Source: Eutypella sp. D-1
Taxonomy: Eukaryota > Ascomycota > Sordariomycetes > Xylariales > Diatrypaceae
Direction: 5' to 3'
Assembly: GCA_023313575.1 (NCBI GenBank)
Contig: JAJTTP010000017.1
Coordinates: 372,001 to 436,000, forward strand
Length of the DNA stretch: 64,000 bases
Position numbers and translations under genes: made by a program. Under the pieces are notes generated by a model, which made no database searches, had not been told where the DNA came from, and saw only the letters and a program-made list of their open reading frames with translations. Positions 1 through 11,800 of this stretch are shown piece by piece (the first letter of the stretch is position 1; every line of letters starts with the position of its first letter).

Positions 1-454
1 CTCCTCTTAATTTCCCCCCCGGACGACCTCGCCGCGGCCCGGTCACGCCTTGCTCGATATTGGGCTCTAGCCCCTTAGAGACCTCCCGGGAATACGGTGC
101 GATCACATGTTCGGCATCGCCCCTCGCAGTCAGGGAAGTTCATGCGTCCAAATGCGAGTTTGTGGCTTGAAGGACTAGGCGGAGGCAATCGGGGGAAGGG
201 GGGAAGGGGGGTTAGGTTAAGATCTGGATCGGCGAGCAGAACCTGTGTGTGTCTACGCTTCTTATATATAGCTCGGGGGGAGCTCCTGAAGATCTTTACC
301 TTTCCTGGGAGACCTCCTTTTTTTCACCTTTCCCTCTATTCCCCACCATTAACCAACGACCTCCCCGACGCGCCCTAAATCACTGCGTCTGCGTTTCCAT
401 ACCTAGCTCGCATTCCAACCTTTTCCACCCCCTTCCCCTCCCCCTCCTGCAAAA
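1..454. other. Upstream region and 5' leader of the GH131 gene
   Basis: No gene is visible in this stretch. It ends in a pyrimidine-rich leader just before the ATG at 455, which is typical of filamentous fungal 5' UTRs. Short overlapping open frames here have no recognisable content and cross the probable promoter. Confidence 0.6.
263..270 (+). promoter_or_regulatory. Candidate TATA box for the GH131 gene
   Basis: A TATATATA octamer lies about 185 bp upstream of the start codon at 455 and is followed by a CT-rich leader. The position suits a core promoter with a moderately long 5' UTR. This is an inference from sequence only. Confidence 0.4.
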
Positions 455-1673
455 ATGAGACTCACGGTCTTGGCGCGAACCGCGCTTCTGGCGGCAGCGG
501 CGGCGCAGGCCGCCGTGCTTTGGGACGGGCGGTTTAACGACCTCCAGTCGGCGGCCGATCTCAACAAGTGGTCCTGGTCCAACCAGGTCGGGCCCTACCA
601 GTACTATATTCACGGCAGCGGGCCCGTTGAGCGCTACGTCGCCCTGTCCCCTGACTATAGGAACCCCAACGACACCGTCTCCCGACAGGGAGCCAGGCTC
701 ACGCTCGATTCTACCGGTGAGTAATTAACCCCAATCGCCCCCCCGCTGTCACCTCATAAAAGCATTAGGCAGGAGGCCGTGAACACACATGTCTGTTTAG
801 GGGGCAGTGGTACCCGGCATCACAATCTCCAGCATGCGTGCGCCCATCCACTGACACGAACCTATCCACCCCCCCGGGGGCGGCGGCACAGCGTACTGGA
901 ACGGACAGAACATGCGGCGGATCGAGCTGATCCCGCAGACGAAGGCGGCGATCAACCAGGGGCGGGTGTTCTACCACTTCAGCGCGATGCGGCGGGAGGC
1001 GAACGCGCCGAGCGCGGGCCGCGAGCACCAGATCTGCTTCTTCGAGAGCCACTTCGCCGAGATGAAGTATGGCTGGATCAGCGGCGAGCCCGGCGCCACC
1101 AACCCCAACCTCCAGTTCATGGTCAACCAGCAGTCCCGCTGGAAGACCGAGTGGGTTCCCGGCGTCTGGCATAATATCGCCTTCGAGATCGTGGGTTCCT
1201 CTACTTTTTTTCCTGTTCCCTGCTTTCTGTTTCCGGCCTTGTCAAACAAAATGTGTAGTCTTTTCCGGGTGAGGGGAGAGTGGACTTGGAGGTAATAATG
1301 ACTCGAGTAGATTACGACGTGACTGACCAAAACATTCCCGGGGAATAGCAATTCGGCAGCGGCTCGTCGGTCGGTTTCTGGCACTCGGAGGGCGGTGAGC
1401 CCCTGAAGCAGGTGGTCGCGCCCGTGTCGGCCTCGGCCTCCTCCAACGGCCAGGACTGGCACCTTGGCGTCCTTGAGCTCCAGCGCAGCGGCTACCCCGA
1501 CCAGAACGAGGATTTCTACTTCTCGGGCGTGTACATCGAAAGTGGTCCCATCACTACCGCCATCGGCGGGCCCGGTAAGCTGCTCTCATATCCTAGCCCT
1601 CAGGTTTTCAAATGCAACGGCGCTCGCTGTATAGGGGCAGAATGAAGAATATACTGATCTCAATCTAGCGTGA
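455..1673 (+). CDS. Secreted glycoside hydrolase family 131 beta-glucanase
   Basis: Family GH131 proteins are secreted fungal beta-glucanases acting on beta-1,3/1,6- and beta-1,4-linked glucans, hence on plant or fungal cell walls. The exons I infer are 455-716, 892-1190, 1349-1574 and 1669-1673, giving 263 residues. Residues 1-20 form a signal peptide (short basic start, Ala/Leu core, cleavage near AQA). The mature protein carries family-typical stretches such as RIELIPQ, YHFSAM, FFESHF, WHNIAFEI and the terminal FYFSGVYIESGPITT. The last intron has a GTAAGC donor, an ACTGATC branch site and a CTAG acceptor. It leaves a 5-nt final exon that completes one Ala codon and a stop. Without that splice the frame runs to a stop at 1645 with a 23-residue tail that fits less well. 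No CBM1 domain follows. The gene converges with a secreted-protein gene downstream. Confidence 0.82.
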
Positions 1674-2015
1674 GTTTGGTGGGTTCGTTTGTCGGGGATG
1701 AGCCATCTAAAGTCGAAGAGAGTGTGAATGATAGTAAAGATTATACAAAACTAAATGAAATAGTGACGCGTATCATGAAGTGAAGCATGGCCATGTATAA
1801 AATTTTAAATTATAGATGTTATGTCATTAAGAAACCCATTCTACCCGCAGATTAGAGAATGGCGATGGGGCAGGAGAATCGCCGGGTATCCTGTCCAGCC
1901 AGCGTCTTGACGGACCCTCCGCTCTACACATTTGAATTCAAATTGCAATCACTTCATACATGTCCGGGCTGATTATTCACTTGTTTTCCTCCCCACATCT
2001 CTCTCCTTTGCCGCA

Positions 2016-2810
2016 TCACCATTCATCGCTGTCCACCTCATCATCCTCGTCGAGGTAATACACAACCTCGTTCTCACGTTCCTCTTCCTCGTCCAGCATG
2101 AACTCCGAGCAGGGGCCCAGCTTCGTGATGGTCTCGCCCGGCAGCGGGCCCAGACTCACGTCGTACCCGGTGAAGCCGCCCCAGTACCAGCACCTGCGAT
2201 GGAGCGATAATCTTAGTACCGGCTCTCAAGTATGGGGATAATAGAATCATCGCGGTGGGCATGGCCAATGGTAACACATGCCGTGGATGAAGTCGAGCAA
2301 AGGCAGCAAAGAAGAAAGGGAGAAGAAAAAAGCAAGACCAATTTTCCACCCCAAAACTGGGGATCGAGATGGAAAGTAACAAGCGTCAAGCTTCCCGACT
2401 CACCAGATCCTCCCGTTAGTGCAAAGCACGTTATCGCAGTGCATGGAGGTGGACGACGTAGTCGAGGCGGGAGGCGGGGGTGGCGGCGGCGGCGGCGGCT
2501 CATCCCCACCCGCGGTACCCGACGGAGGAGGTGGTGGAGGTGGCGGCGGCGCTTCCGTGGGCGGCAGCGGGGCCCCCGCCAAGGTAGTTGGGTTCGGGGG
2601 AGGCGGCGCAGCGTGGACCCCCGGCGGAGGTGTGACCAGAGCGTTCTGTGTGCTGGTCCAGCGGCGCCCCTTGGCGGCCATGGCCACCGTCTTGTGCGAG
2701 GCGCGAGGCTTTGCCTCGGCGGCCGTGAGGAAGAGCGAAAGGAGCCCGAGGAGAAGGAGGGCTCCGGTTAAGAATTTGTCGAGGGTGGGGTAGGGGCGTA
2801 GCGTGCGCAT
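2016..2810 (-). CDS. Small secreted proline-rich protein with acidic tail, function unknown
   Basis: I do not recognise the family. Exons are 2810-2404 and 2193-2016, giving 194 residues. The 210-nt intron has a GTGAGT donor and a CGCAG acceptor. The N-terminus is a clear signal peptide: a polar start, then a Leu-rich core at about residues 13-30, with cleavage near AEA. Next comes a low-complexity region with several runs of 6-10 prolines. A compact Cys/Trp segment follows (CDNVLC, then WCWYWGGFTGYD), spanning the splice junction, with a fourth Cys at LGPC. The last 25 residues are strongly acidic (EEEE, DEDDE). The short Cys/Trp module is probably the folded part. The predicted location is outside the cell or in the wall. 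An effector-like role is possible but unsupported. Confidence 0.65.
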
Positions 2811-5611
2811 CTTTTACTCTGGTGGTGCGTAGGAGTTAAAGAATCAGGTATACCCTTACTCCTGTCCCTATCCGGTTCAGGTTCTATCTGTCCCGCCGGA
2901 AGCAAACAACAGCTCGATTATAGAGTGCGACAAGAAGTATATGAAGATGTGATGATCTAGAAACCGACCGCTAATACGCTGTTTGGATTTTGCGAATGTC
3001 TGTTCGATCAAGAAAGCGGGATGGACTCGCTGCCCGTCGGCGCGACAAGGCCTGGGCTTTTTGTATCATACAAAATCCGGGAGCGAGTACAGCTGAGCGC
3101 GACACAACCTCAGACAGCCCACACGTCAGGGTGGCCACATGTTTCTGTCAACGTCCCTCTCGGGCTCTCTGTGGAGGGGATACCACCGAGATTTCCTTCT
3201 TCCTACCCGACTCCATGTCTCCCTCGCCTGTTTGCGCAGCACAGGGCACTACGGTCGGTCCATGCAATGGTGCGATTTCCGAGCACAGGATCACTGCACG
3301 CAGCCGTTCGGCAGATCTCCCTCACACCTCGCCTCTGAGTCCGAATTGAGACGCAGGCAGGCTAGGTAGCACGCGGCGCTGCATCTATGGAGTAAAGGCC
3401 TCGTCCGGTTTTGTAAAGAAGGTACACTGATGTGATGGGCAACCCCACCGTCGCACGAAGGGCCAACGAAGAAAGCTTCGGTCTGCTCTCCTATGACGTT
3501 TCGTCGTCCTTCGATCGCCATGCCCACCCAACGTGTGATCTGGCAGGTAAACCTACCAGACCCCACGAATGAGAACATAAGCCTTCGTTGGCACACAGGA
3601 GTAAACCACACGAACCACGATGGCGGTAAAGGCGTGGCTGCTTCTGGCCACCCAGGCGCCAGCGATCCGGCACGCATACCCGGCCGGGCACGATGTTTGA
3701 TACTGGGCGTCCTGCTCTTCTCGTGTGAGCGCATGATGGCGGATGTAACGCTCGTGCCGGTGTAGCCTCGATAGCGCATGTTCGTGAGAGACGACGAGGC
3801 CTAGAACCCAGAGGGCGACGGATCTTGACGATGGGAAACCTCATCAATCCACTACAATCACCATATTTCGGCCGTGATCTAAGTTTCGGCTTCGCGGCAT
3901 CTTCGATGCTATGGACGCGCGGGTCTTGGCCATTATTGCTCTAGCGTCCTAGGTGACAAAAGAAAAATTTCCTACGCCCCCTATGATACCGTTGCGTTAC
4001 CCTACTCTTACCTTGTATCCTCGCATACGAGTATTCCTATGAGAATAACTTCTCCCCATATTTTATCTTCTACCCCTCCTGTGCACTCGTGATTTGCAAT
4101 ATAGGCCGGCGTCCCAAGTCGCATGGCCTGCCACAAGGACAAGAAAACCAAAGAATAATGTGGTGTCCTCGAGCACGAAACAGACGCCAGATCCGATATG
4201 AAAATGCTTTCCTAAAGCTTTTTGTTTTCATGCGGCCCAAACACCAAGGCCAGTCTAACGCAGCTGAACGGACTTACAAGCCACAATTATATATCGTTTT
4301 TCATTTCCCTACTCCCCTCCCATTCCGATATATATCCTCCAAGACTTTTTCCCTCCAGGACACCAATCTAACCAACACCAACTCTTTGCGGGCGGCTAGT
4401 TAATCGCAGCACTATTTCTTCATTCATATGATGATAGCAACTACTCCTCTCCTCCTCTCCTCCTCTCCTCCTCTCCTCCTCTCCTCTTCACCCTCTCCAT
4501 CGTTTAGCTGGTCTCCCAAGAAGTATCTCGGTAAACCCAGATAACAATACGAAGTTTCGAAGTCGTCATTAACCGTCGTCACGACGATCCGCTCGCTAAG
4601 GACATACGAGCGTAGAGAGCGGGAGAGAATTAGGTACCCCCCCCTCTCTAAACCAATTCTACCCTTTTCCCGCATTACCATCATCACAAAATAAGAGAAC
4701 TTGGAAATGAACCCGCCTTTCATCTTTCTATTACTATTTATACATACCAAAAATGGTTAAAGGAGGGGAGGCCCAGTGGCCCCGTCAAACCCTCTCCGCT
4801 CGGTGAAGAGTAAGTAGGTAGATAGGTAAGTAAAGCAGGCAGGCCTGTCGTCATTCCCTCCCACGTGAAATCGGACCAGACAACACATACACAACTCGAC
4901 AAAAAAAAAAAAACGACCTTTCTTTCTGAATGGTGTGAAAAAAAGGTTATTACTAGAAGAGAAGAAAAAGAGTAGTAACCCAATCTTAATTGGCAGTAAC
5001 ATATGGGCAACGACTCTTTTGTTTTCTTTTTTTCATCTCTCAAAAGCCGCCAAGGGAAATGAGATGGGTGGAAGGGGTGAGGTGAGGCAAGACGGCTAAA
5101 AAAAGGCTGGTATGAACGCAAAATAGACGGTAAGATAATTAATATAACGATAATAAGCATGAGCATAATCCATCATAAAGACGTTCCTTCGACATTACAG
5201 GGGCATGGGCAAGACATTAAAAAGTAATGACAATCGTGAATGGGGGTATCCATAGATGGGGGGAAATCGTCTCTTTTTTTCCACAACACTCCCTCTCTTG
5301 CTCCTGAACTTTTTTTTCTCGTTACCTTCGCTTGAAGAGGGCAGACCAGGCGACAGGAATAAAAACAAACATGACCATTGCACCAGACCCAATAACGCAA
5401 CCTAACGTAGCTCGTCGTCGCCCAGACCATGAAAAGTATGCAATCCATCTCAATCGTTCTGGGCACAAACTCCAGCCTAGACATCCTCCCCAGCCCTATA
5501 CCACACTGCAGGCTACCTCCCCTTTTTGAGCATCGGTTTCCCTTCGCCATCAATACCTCGAAACGCCATTTCCCATCCGAACAAGCCAGCCATGTGCATC
5601 GAAGTCTCTTC
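2811..5611. other. Gene-free interval between the secreted-protein and RhoGAP genes
   Basis: No open frame here has recognisable content, and frames up to 162 codons look random. The left part (2811-3400) must hold the promoter of the leftward gene ending at 2810. The right part (about 4750-5611) is the 3' flank of the RhoGAP gene. A CT-rich minisatellite lies at 4444-4488 and short A runs near 4900-4915. Confidence 0.55.
4444..4488. repeat. CT-rich minisatellite, period 8
   Basis: About five to six tandem copies of an 8-base unit CTCCTCTC, a pure polypyrimidine tract on the + strand. Such tracts expand by slippage. It lies outside any gene I can support. Confidence 0.85.
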
Positions 5612-8600
5612 CTAAGAGTCTCGAAGCGGTTCTTCATGTGCCGCCCGCGTCGGCGGCGGTGACAATGGTAACGGGATAGTATGTGGCGCTGAGCCGGATT
5701 CGGACGGACCAATTTGGGACCCGCCTTGTGAAGGGGGCGATGCGGATGCCAGATTTGTTGTAGGAGGTACCACTGACGTTGCTGGAGAGGTTGTTGCAGA
5801 CGCTGAAGCAGATGGCGCTGTAGATGCAGGCGTGGGTTGTACAGCAGTCGATAGCTTATCATCCGATTTCCTCCGGATGTCCAAGTTTCTTGCCGTTGGA
5901 GGTAGATTCCCACGTCCTGGTTCACCTGGAGGCGATTTAGTCCGTTTCTGCTCGGCAGTCTCCTTGGCCTCTCGGTATTTATTCTTAATCCACCCAATAG
6001 GCCCTTTACTTTCGTCCTTATCCCTGTTCCCACCTTCAACTTCCGGGAGAATAGTCACAGCATCTGCAGATTCGCCAGAGTAGCTCTTCCGAGGCCTACT
6101 TCCACTACCAACTGTCGAACTACTCATCTCGGCATGGCTATTCACGCCGAGATTATGACTAGATGTTTGCGCAGCATCTTCCCTGCGCCGAGATAAGCGC
6201 CATCGCTTCTTCTTCTCTTTCTCCAGTTGCTCAGCAGAAGTGGCATGATATAACTCGTCGGGTACGTGATCCTGGTCTGAGCCCTCATTAAACGAAGAGT
6301 GGAGAGATGTTGGCGGTGACGGTTGTGGTCTCAGCGTCTTGCTTGGATCAGGTTCGGGATGAACATGGCTGGCAGAGGGGACTTGTGATGCCCGCGGAGT
6401 GGGCTCAGATGGTGTGTCAGCTGCCGCAGTGTTCTCGGTTCCATTAGGTTCTGGGATTGTCTTCGGCTCTAGCGCCTGTGTGTGTTCAGCAGTTGTGACG
6501 GTGTTCGAGTGTGGTAAAGACGATGTTGAGCTGTGGGCACTGGGGTTGGCGCTGCTAGGTATCCGTTTCTTCCGTAGCTTGTTAGGTTGACGCTTTTCAC
6601 CATCGGAATTCGGGGATCTCTGGAAAAGGCTTTGTAGATTCCGCTCCTTCACCGGAGTGTTGTATTCGACATTAGGGTCCAGAAGTCGTTCCTGGCTTCT
6701 ACCTGTGGCGTGGGGACCTGGCGTCAACGCGGAACTGGCCATCGTAGGAGACAGGGTAGACGGTGCTGGTGACCGATCGGGTGAACCGACACTTATTTCT
6801 TCCGTTACAGTCGCTGGGGTCGCCACAGCTGCGTTTCCGGGGGAGGGCGACGGTGGAGCCCCTGCCGTAGATGGAGACTCTTGACGAGACGTGAACCTTC
6901 CCGAGGGGATATGAGGTGATTTCTTCGAAGGGACCGTATTGCTTCTAGTCAAACCACCGGTTGGGGTCGAAACTAGGGCCGGGCTGTTTGGAGTTGATGT
7001 GCCGTTAGAGTGGCGGGAATGCCGAGACGACGTTGAGCGGTTCCTCCTAATCATACCATCTCTACTGACGCTCTCGGCAGCAGCACTCGAGTTAGAAGCA
7101 GTCCGATTAACACCAGGCACGTGGCTTGGAGACATTGGTCCGGCGATGGTCGGTGTTCCTTTCTCGATTTCCTCTTTCGTCTTCTCATCCGTGGCGGTTC
7201 CTTGCATCCCAATAAGGAAATGGTCCTGGTTCTCGATCAGAAAAATAAGCACACACTGATTCAAACGGTATTCCTCGGGCGCCATGGCGTGCGTGGGGTG
7301 AGAGAGCATTCCGGGCTGGAAGATTGCAGCAAGGTTCTGAGCAGTCATGCGGTTCTCATCTGCCTTTGCCGCAAAGACGGCGAGTAAGTCGAGAATATAC
7401 AGTAACAACTGCCGATTAAGCGGGGGAAGTTCCTTGATTAGCTGCTGATATTTGGCGATGGCCTCTCGCTCATCGAAGTTCTCCAAGAGCTGAGTTCCTT
7501 CGGCATCCCCCACAGCTTGCTTTGTATGACCTCTTAACGGTTCTCGGAAGCGTTCATACAGATCGAGCGGCACAACAGGCTCGGGCAGGTCGTTCAAATA
7601 TCTCCGCAGAACGTTGGCGGCGTCGTGGACCGTATACCCATCCCAGACAAGTCCCTTGCCATAACGGTCGGGGGAGTCGAACTGCAACTTCAGCTCTTTG
7701 ATTCGTTTCTCGGAGCCGTTTAGACGGAATATGCCCTCGATGCCCGTAGCTAGTAGGATTATTAGCAAGCGCCGGGTCTATTCTAAACGCTTCACCCACC
7801 TTTTTCTTTCAAGAACACCCCGCACTTGGCAACCACGATAGGAACGTAACCATATATGTAGCTCTTGCCATCTTCGTCGACGAGGGAGATGGCGACGTTG
7901 GCATAGGTTATGCTCTGCCGGAGCGGGACACCGAAAATACCTTGAGGCTTCATCTCTGATGGGACAGGGTTAGCTAAAGTCTTTGACTTGGATGGTTTCG
8001 GCATGATGATGCGTAATGTGCGTTAGATGGGGGAATAACCGGTTCTTGATGCCCAGTGAGTCGGGAGGAGTCGTGAGCCGACAGAGACTACAGATATGAC
8101 GGCGTTCCTCACGACAGAGGCGACGGTAGACCTCGCAACAGAGACAGCGGTGGATGCCGCGGAGACAATAGCTTTGAAGACGTTTATGGAAAGGAATGGA
8201 AATGGGGTGGAACCCATCAATAATCCTTCTCGCCGCAAAGTAGGAAAAAACATGGAGGCAGACAGGGAGGCATACAGGGAGGCATACAAGCAAACAATAA
8301 GATAGACATAGAGAGGCACACGGGGGGAAGACTGAAAGATACAACACAACGACTGCCTAGGTACTAGGCACTGACTGATATGCAGGGCTAAATGGGACAA
8401 CAAAGCGGCCGGAGAATGATCCGGCCTGGGAGGGAGGGAACAATGCTGCGAGACCATCTATTGGTTCGAATGGTAAAGGAAAATGGGGGAGATGAGAGGG
8501 GTGCTAGCCTACCATTATTCTCTTCCTTATCCTTGGTGGGTTGGTTCTGGAAACGCTTCCACCACGACTTCAGATCGCGCTTACTAGGGGGTGATGCTGC

Positions 8601-8686
8601 TTGGGGAGCAGATGAAGGTTGCGCATGCTGTGGATGAGAGGGAGGGTTTGTGCTCATTTGCTGCGGCAGCGATTGCTGCTGCGGCG

Positions 8687-8748
<62 letters not shown>

Positions 8749-8882
8749 GGCTGCTGCGGCTGTTGTTGTTGTTGTTGGGAAGAGTGGTGGTGATGATGAT
8801 GATTATTATTCGGCGCAGTTGTTGTTGTTGTTGTTGTTGTCCCCTTTACTGGGGGGACTGCAGAGCTCATTATGTTTGGCAA
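5612..8882 (-). CDS. Rho GTPase-activating protein, SAC7/BAG7 type
   Basis: Stimulates GTP hydrolysis by Rho-type GTPases. Yeast Sac7 acts on Rho1 in cell-wall integrity and actin control. Exons are 8882-8513, 7955-7800 and 7749-5612, giving 887 residues. The N-terminus is hypervariable (runs of Thr, His and Gln), followed by the family motif KSWWKRFQ. The RhoGAP domain starts at about residue 126 (GIFGVPL, YIYGYVPIVVAKCG). It contains the arginine-finger motif GIFRLNGS, LRRYLNDLPEPVVPL and NLAAIFQPGMLS. The long Ser/Pro/Thr-rich C-terminal half is probably disordered and phosphorylated. Intron 1 is 557 nt, long for this genome, but has a perfect GCTAACC branch site and restores the frame exactly. 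Intron 2 is 50 nt. A second possible start lies four codons in, at 8870. Confidence 0.88.
8688..8748. repeat. Hexanucleotide microsatellite coding for polyglutamine
   Basis: About ten tandem TGTTGC units on the + strand, mixing CAA and CAG glutamine codons on the coding strand. They encode the long Gln run near the N-terminus of the RhoGAP. Flanking CAG/CGG-like units extend the tract on both sides. Confidence 0.88.
8817..8841. repeat. GTT trinucleotide microsatellite coding for polythreonine
   Basis: Eight or so tandem GTT units on the + strand read as ACA/ACG threonine codons near the start of the RhoGAP protein. Together with the nearby His and Gln runs this makes the N-terminus highly length-variable. 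Confidence 0.8.
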
Positions 8883-11800
8883 TGACGCGCTTTGAAAGTT
8901 GGTCTCTCAAGGATAATACTATGACTCGTCGCGACCAGGAGTATCTCGGATTATAATAGTAAAAACCACGATTGAATGAAGTGGAGCGAAGAGCGCGTGA
9001 CTGAACGCTCTCAGTTCGTCGCTCGCTTGCTATCTGTTATTTGTGGGAGAGCTGTGGGGAAGATGCATCAAGAAGATATTTTGAGGCTTAAGAGGGGCGG
9101 TGATGGTGATGATGATAATGGTAATGTGAATGGTAATGACGGCCGATATAACAATCGTACTTAAGTGAAGAAGGCGAAGCAGTGCGGCGGCGACTTGGTC
9201 ATCGGTGATAATATGCTGTCTCCCATAGGGTACCATATAGGTAAGGATGAACGAGTGAATGAGGGTGTTGTTGTACCGGTTTTTATTTAGTACTAGTTCC
9301 CCGGATTGCAGCAGTGTCGTAGTGTAAATTCCCCTCCAAAAAATGATTATATATTTCAAGTAGGAACGCGACGCCCAGAAAGAAAAAACAATCTTCGACT
9401 CCGGGGTTTTTTTCTTCTTTTCTTTTTTTAATTCTTGGATGCAGAAATTGAGCTTTAGCAGAGAGTGTGAAGTGAGCCAACAGTGCAATCAATGATTGCA
9501 ATGCGATGAGTTGTAGTTGTAGTTGTAATAGTAATGGTGATGGTAGTGAGAGTTCGACCGGTTCGGGTGGCGGTGGTAAGGGTAAGGGTAGGGTCGAGTT
9601 GGGTAGGGTCCCTAAGGGGGAAGGGAGTTTGATAGTGTAGTTCTCTATATTTGGTAGTAACGGTAGGTCTAAGTAGGTAGCAATGATGATAATAATGGTG
9701 GTGGTAATAAGTGCCCAGGTGGTTTCGGTGATGATAGTATGTATGTATGCTCAGATGTCATGTACATACCAACCTACCTTGTCTGTACAGTTGAGTAGGT
9801 ACCCTTACCTTAAACTGGAAGGGGCTAAAATTGTTAAGTAACAGCGCAGTTCAAGGGGTCCCGGGGGAGGGAGGGGTGTGTTATGGTTTTAATGGAGATT
9901 ATGTGGCTGATGTGGATGAGACTCCTCTAGGGCTCTGATTATTTGGCAATTTGGTTGTCTGCCCCCATCATCTGACTACCTAAATAGGTTAGACGGAATA
10001 ACACAGTGCCTACCTAGGGAACAGTCTAAAGTATCAACTAACCAGTTATGGTATCTAGCTTACGAAACCTACACCATGAGACCCCGGCGCTAAGGCAATA
10101 AGGTGAATGGTCTAACGGGAAGGTCCTTGTCTGCTTTTTAGTTGTTTACAGTATTCCAACATCCAGGCATTGATGATTTCAAGGACATTAGGTAAGGCCT
10201 TCCAACCTTGCCCAACCTGCTACGAGACTACGTAAGGAAAGGTACAGGGCGTGGGTTAAAGGTTTTAAAGTTGCCAATTCCCGTATAGTTCATATGACAC
10301 AGTCTCCAGATGGCACGGAAACACTGTATTTCTGTAGCCGTAGTCAAGCGGATAAGGCAGGTGAAGCAGGTACAGGACCATGCCTTCCAAGTTGCCAAGG
10401 TTTTAAGGATTGTGTCTACCCGTGGACTCTACTCTACATACCTAGGTAGCTTAAGTATATAAGGTCAGTAGGCAAGTCTAGGCCAGTATGAAAGCACTTA
10501 CCGTAATAGTCTTTAAGCTCCTTAACGAATTAGCAAGTTAGCAGGCAAGAAAGGAATTTGACGCTTCTGATATATGACACTTACATTATATTTTTTATTG
10601 AACAACCGTTTTTATACTTTGGTGGGTGGCCTTGGAAACCTGTCAAGCTTATCCAATTTTATTAGAAAGCAAGTCAACCTGGAAATATGTCAATGACTGC
10701 CCCGGTAACAGGAATTGTCTGCCCACCATGCTTTACATTATATACAATATACATACTTAAGTAAATAGTGGCGCTTTTCCCCAACTTACTTAAGTAATCT
10801 TCATTTCCAGTTAAGCCACATAAATCTGCTTGACATGATATGTAAGTATTTCTTATATTGTGTACGAATTTAGTCGTGCGTTGCAACTCTCGTATTTGAT
10901 ATTAAAGCTTATATATAGTTTGACATTCATATATACACGCGATATAACTACTTGAGTATATTACCTAGGTAGGTAGTTACGCAAGCAGCAAAAATTTTGT
11001 TAACTATAGCGTAGATTCAGTTGTCTACGGGCTGCATATCCTCTCTTATCAGTAGTTATTGTCTTCTACTAAGATATGCTGCATAAGATGACAACCTTGC
11101 TATCAAACACGCCGCTCTTTTGAGTACATAGGCTTGTTGCATACGTCGGACGGTTGGCCTTTCTGGGATTCTCTGTGCGTACTTAAGTAGGCATACGTAT
11201 ATCTCGGTAGCTGATCTAGATGTTTATCATAAGACGCCCTCCTCTACCTTCTCCGTAGTTGGGAAGAGGAGGAAAAGGGACCAAGGTGGAAGGAGACCTA
11301 GACCAGGCCTGGCGGGCGAGCTAGCTACTGTAGATAGACCCGGCCTCTTGCCAAAATCTGTTCAGTCAGGCACCGGAGGGCGGAAGGGCTAACCACTTAA
11401 AGACCCTGCGGACTAAGGAGCATGTCCGCGTGCGCGGATCCGGCATATTTCTACAAAGTAAGCCGTCCCCTCCTCCTCCCTTACATTAATTGTAGTAAGT
11501 AAGAAGACCCTTTGTCCCCACCCACCAGAGCTCCCAGGTTTATTAGCGCCGATCCATCCCTCGGTGACGGTGATCTTGGACATAACTAGCTTGGCCTACA
11601 AAAGCTATCTGGGGCCTTGCCCAGCTTGCTAGGGCTTGCAAGTTTTTTGGCAGGTTTTGCATTCTACCTCGTTGCTTGTTGAATCAGCTGTCCAGGGGTA
11701 GTTACATAGGCTAGGTAGTCAGTTGGTCAGGTAGTAGTAGTAATAATTGTCTGATATTACCAGCCTACAACCTACCAACCTCCAGGCCTGTCTCTTGAGT

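Noticed and set aside
2232..2793. Glycine/arginine-rich frames on the + strand (124-179 codons)
   Set aside because: Antisense to the proline-rich coding strand of the secreted protein. Polyproline codons read as polyglycine on the other strand.
3291..3847. Open frames of 118-162 codons on the - strand
   Set aside because: No recognisable motif, several overlapping frames of similar length, no splice pattern or context.
5173..6039. 288-codon frame on the - strand overlapping the RhoGAP 3' end
   Set aside because: Alternate frame of the Ser/Pro-rich RhoGAP tail; its composition is explained by the real frame.
9571..9605. Interstitial telomere-like GGTAAGGGTAAGGGTAGGG
   Set aside because: It does not contain true TTAGGG repeats; a degenerate G-rich stretch within a run of GTAG/GTAA words.
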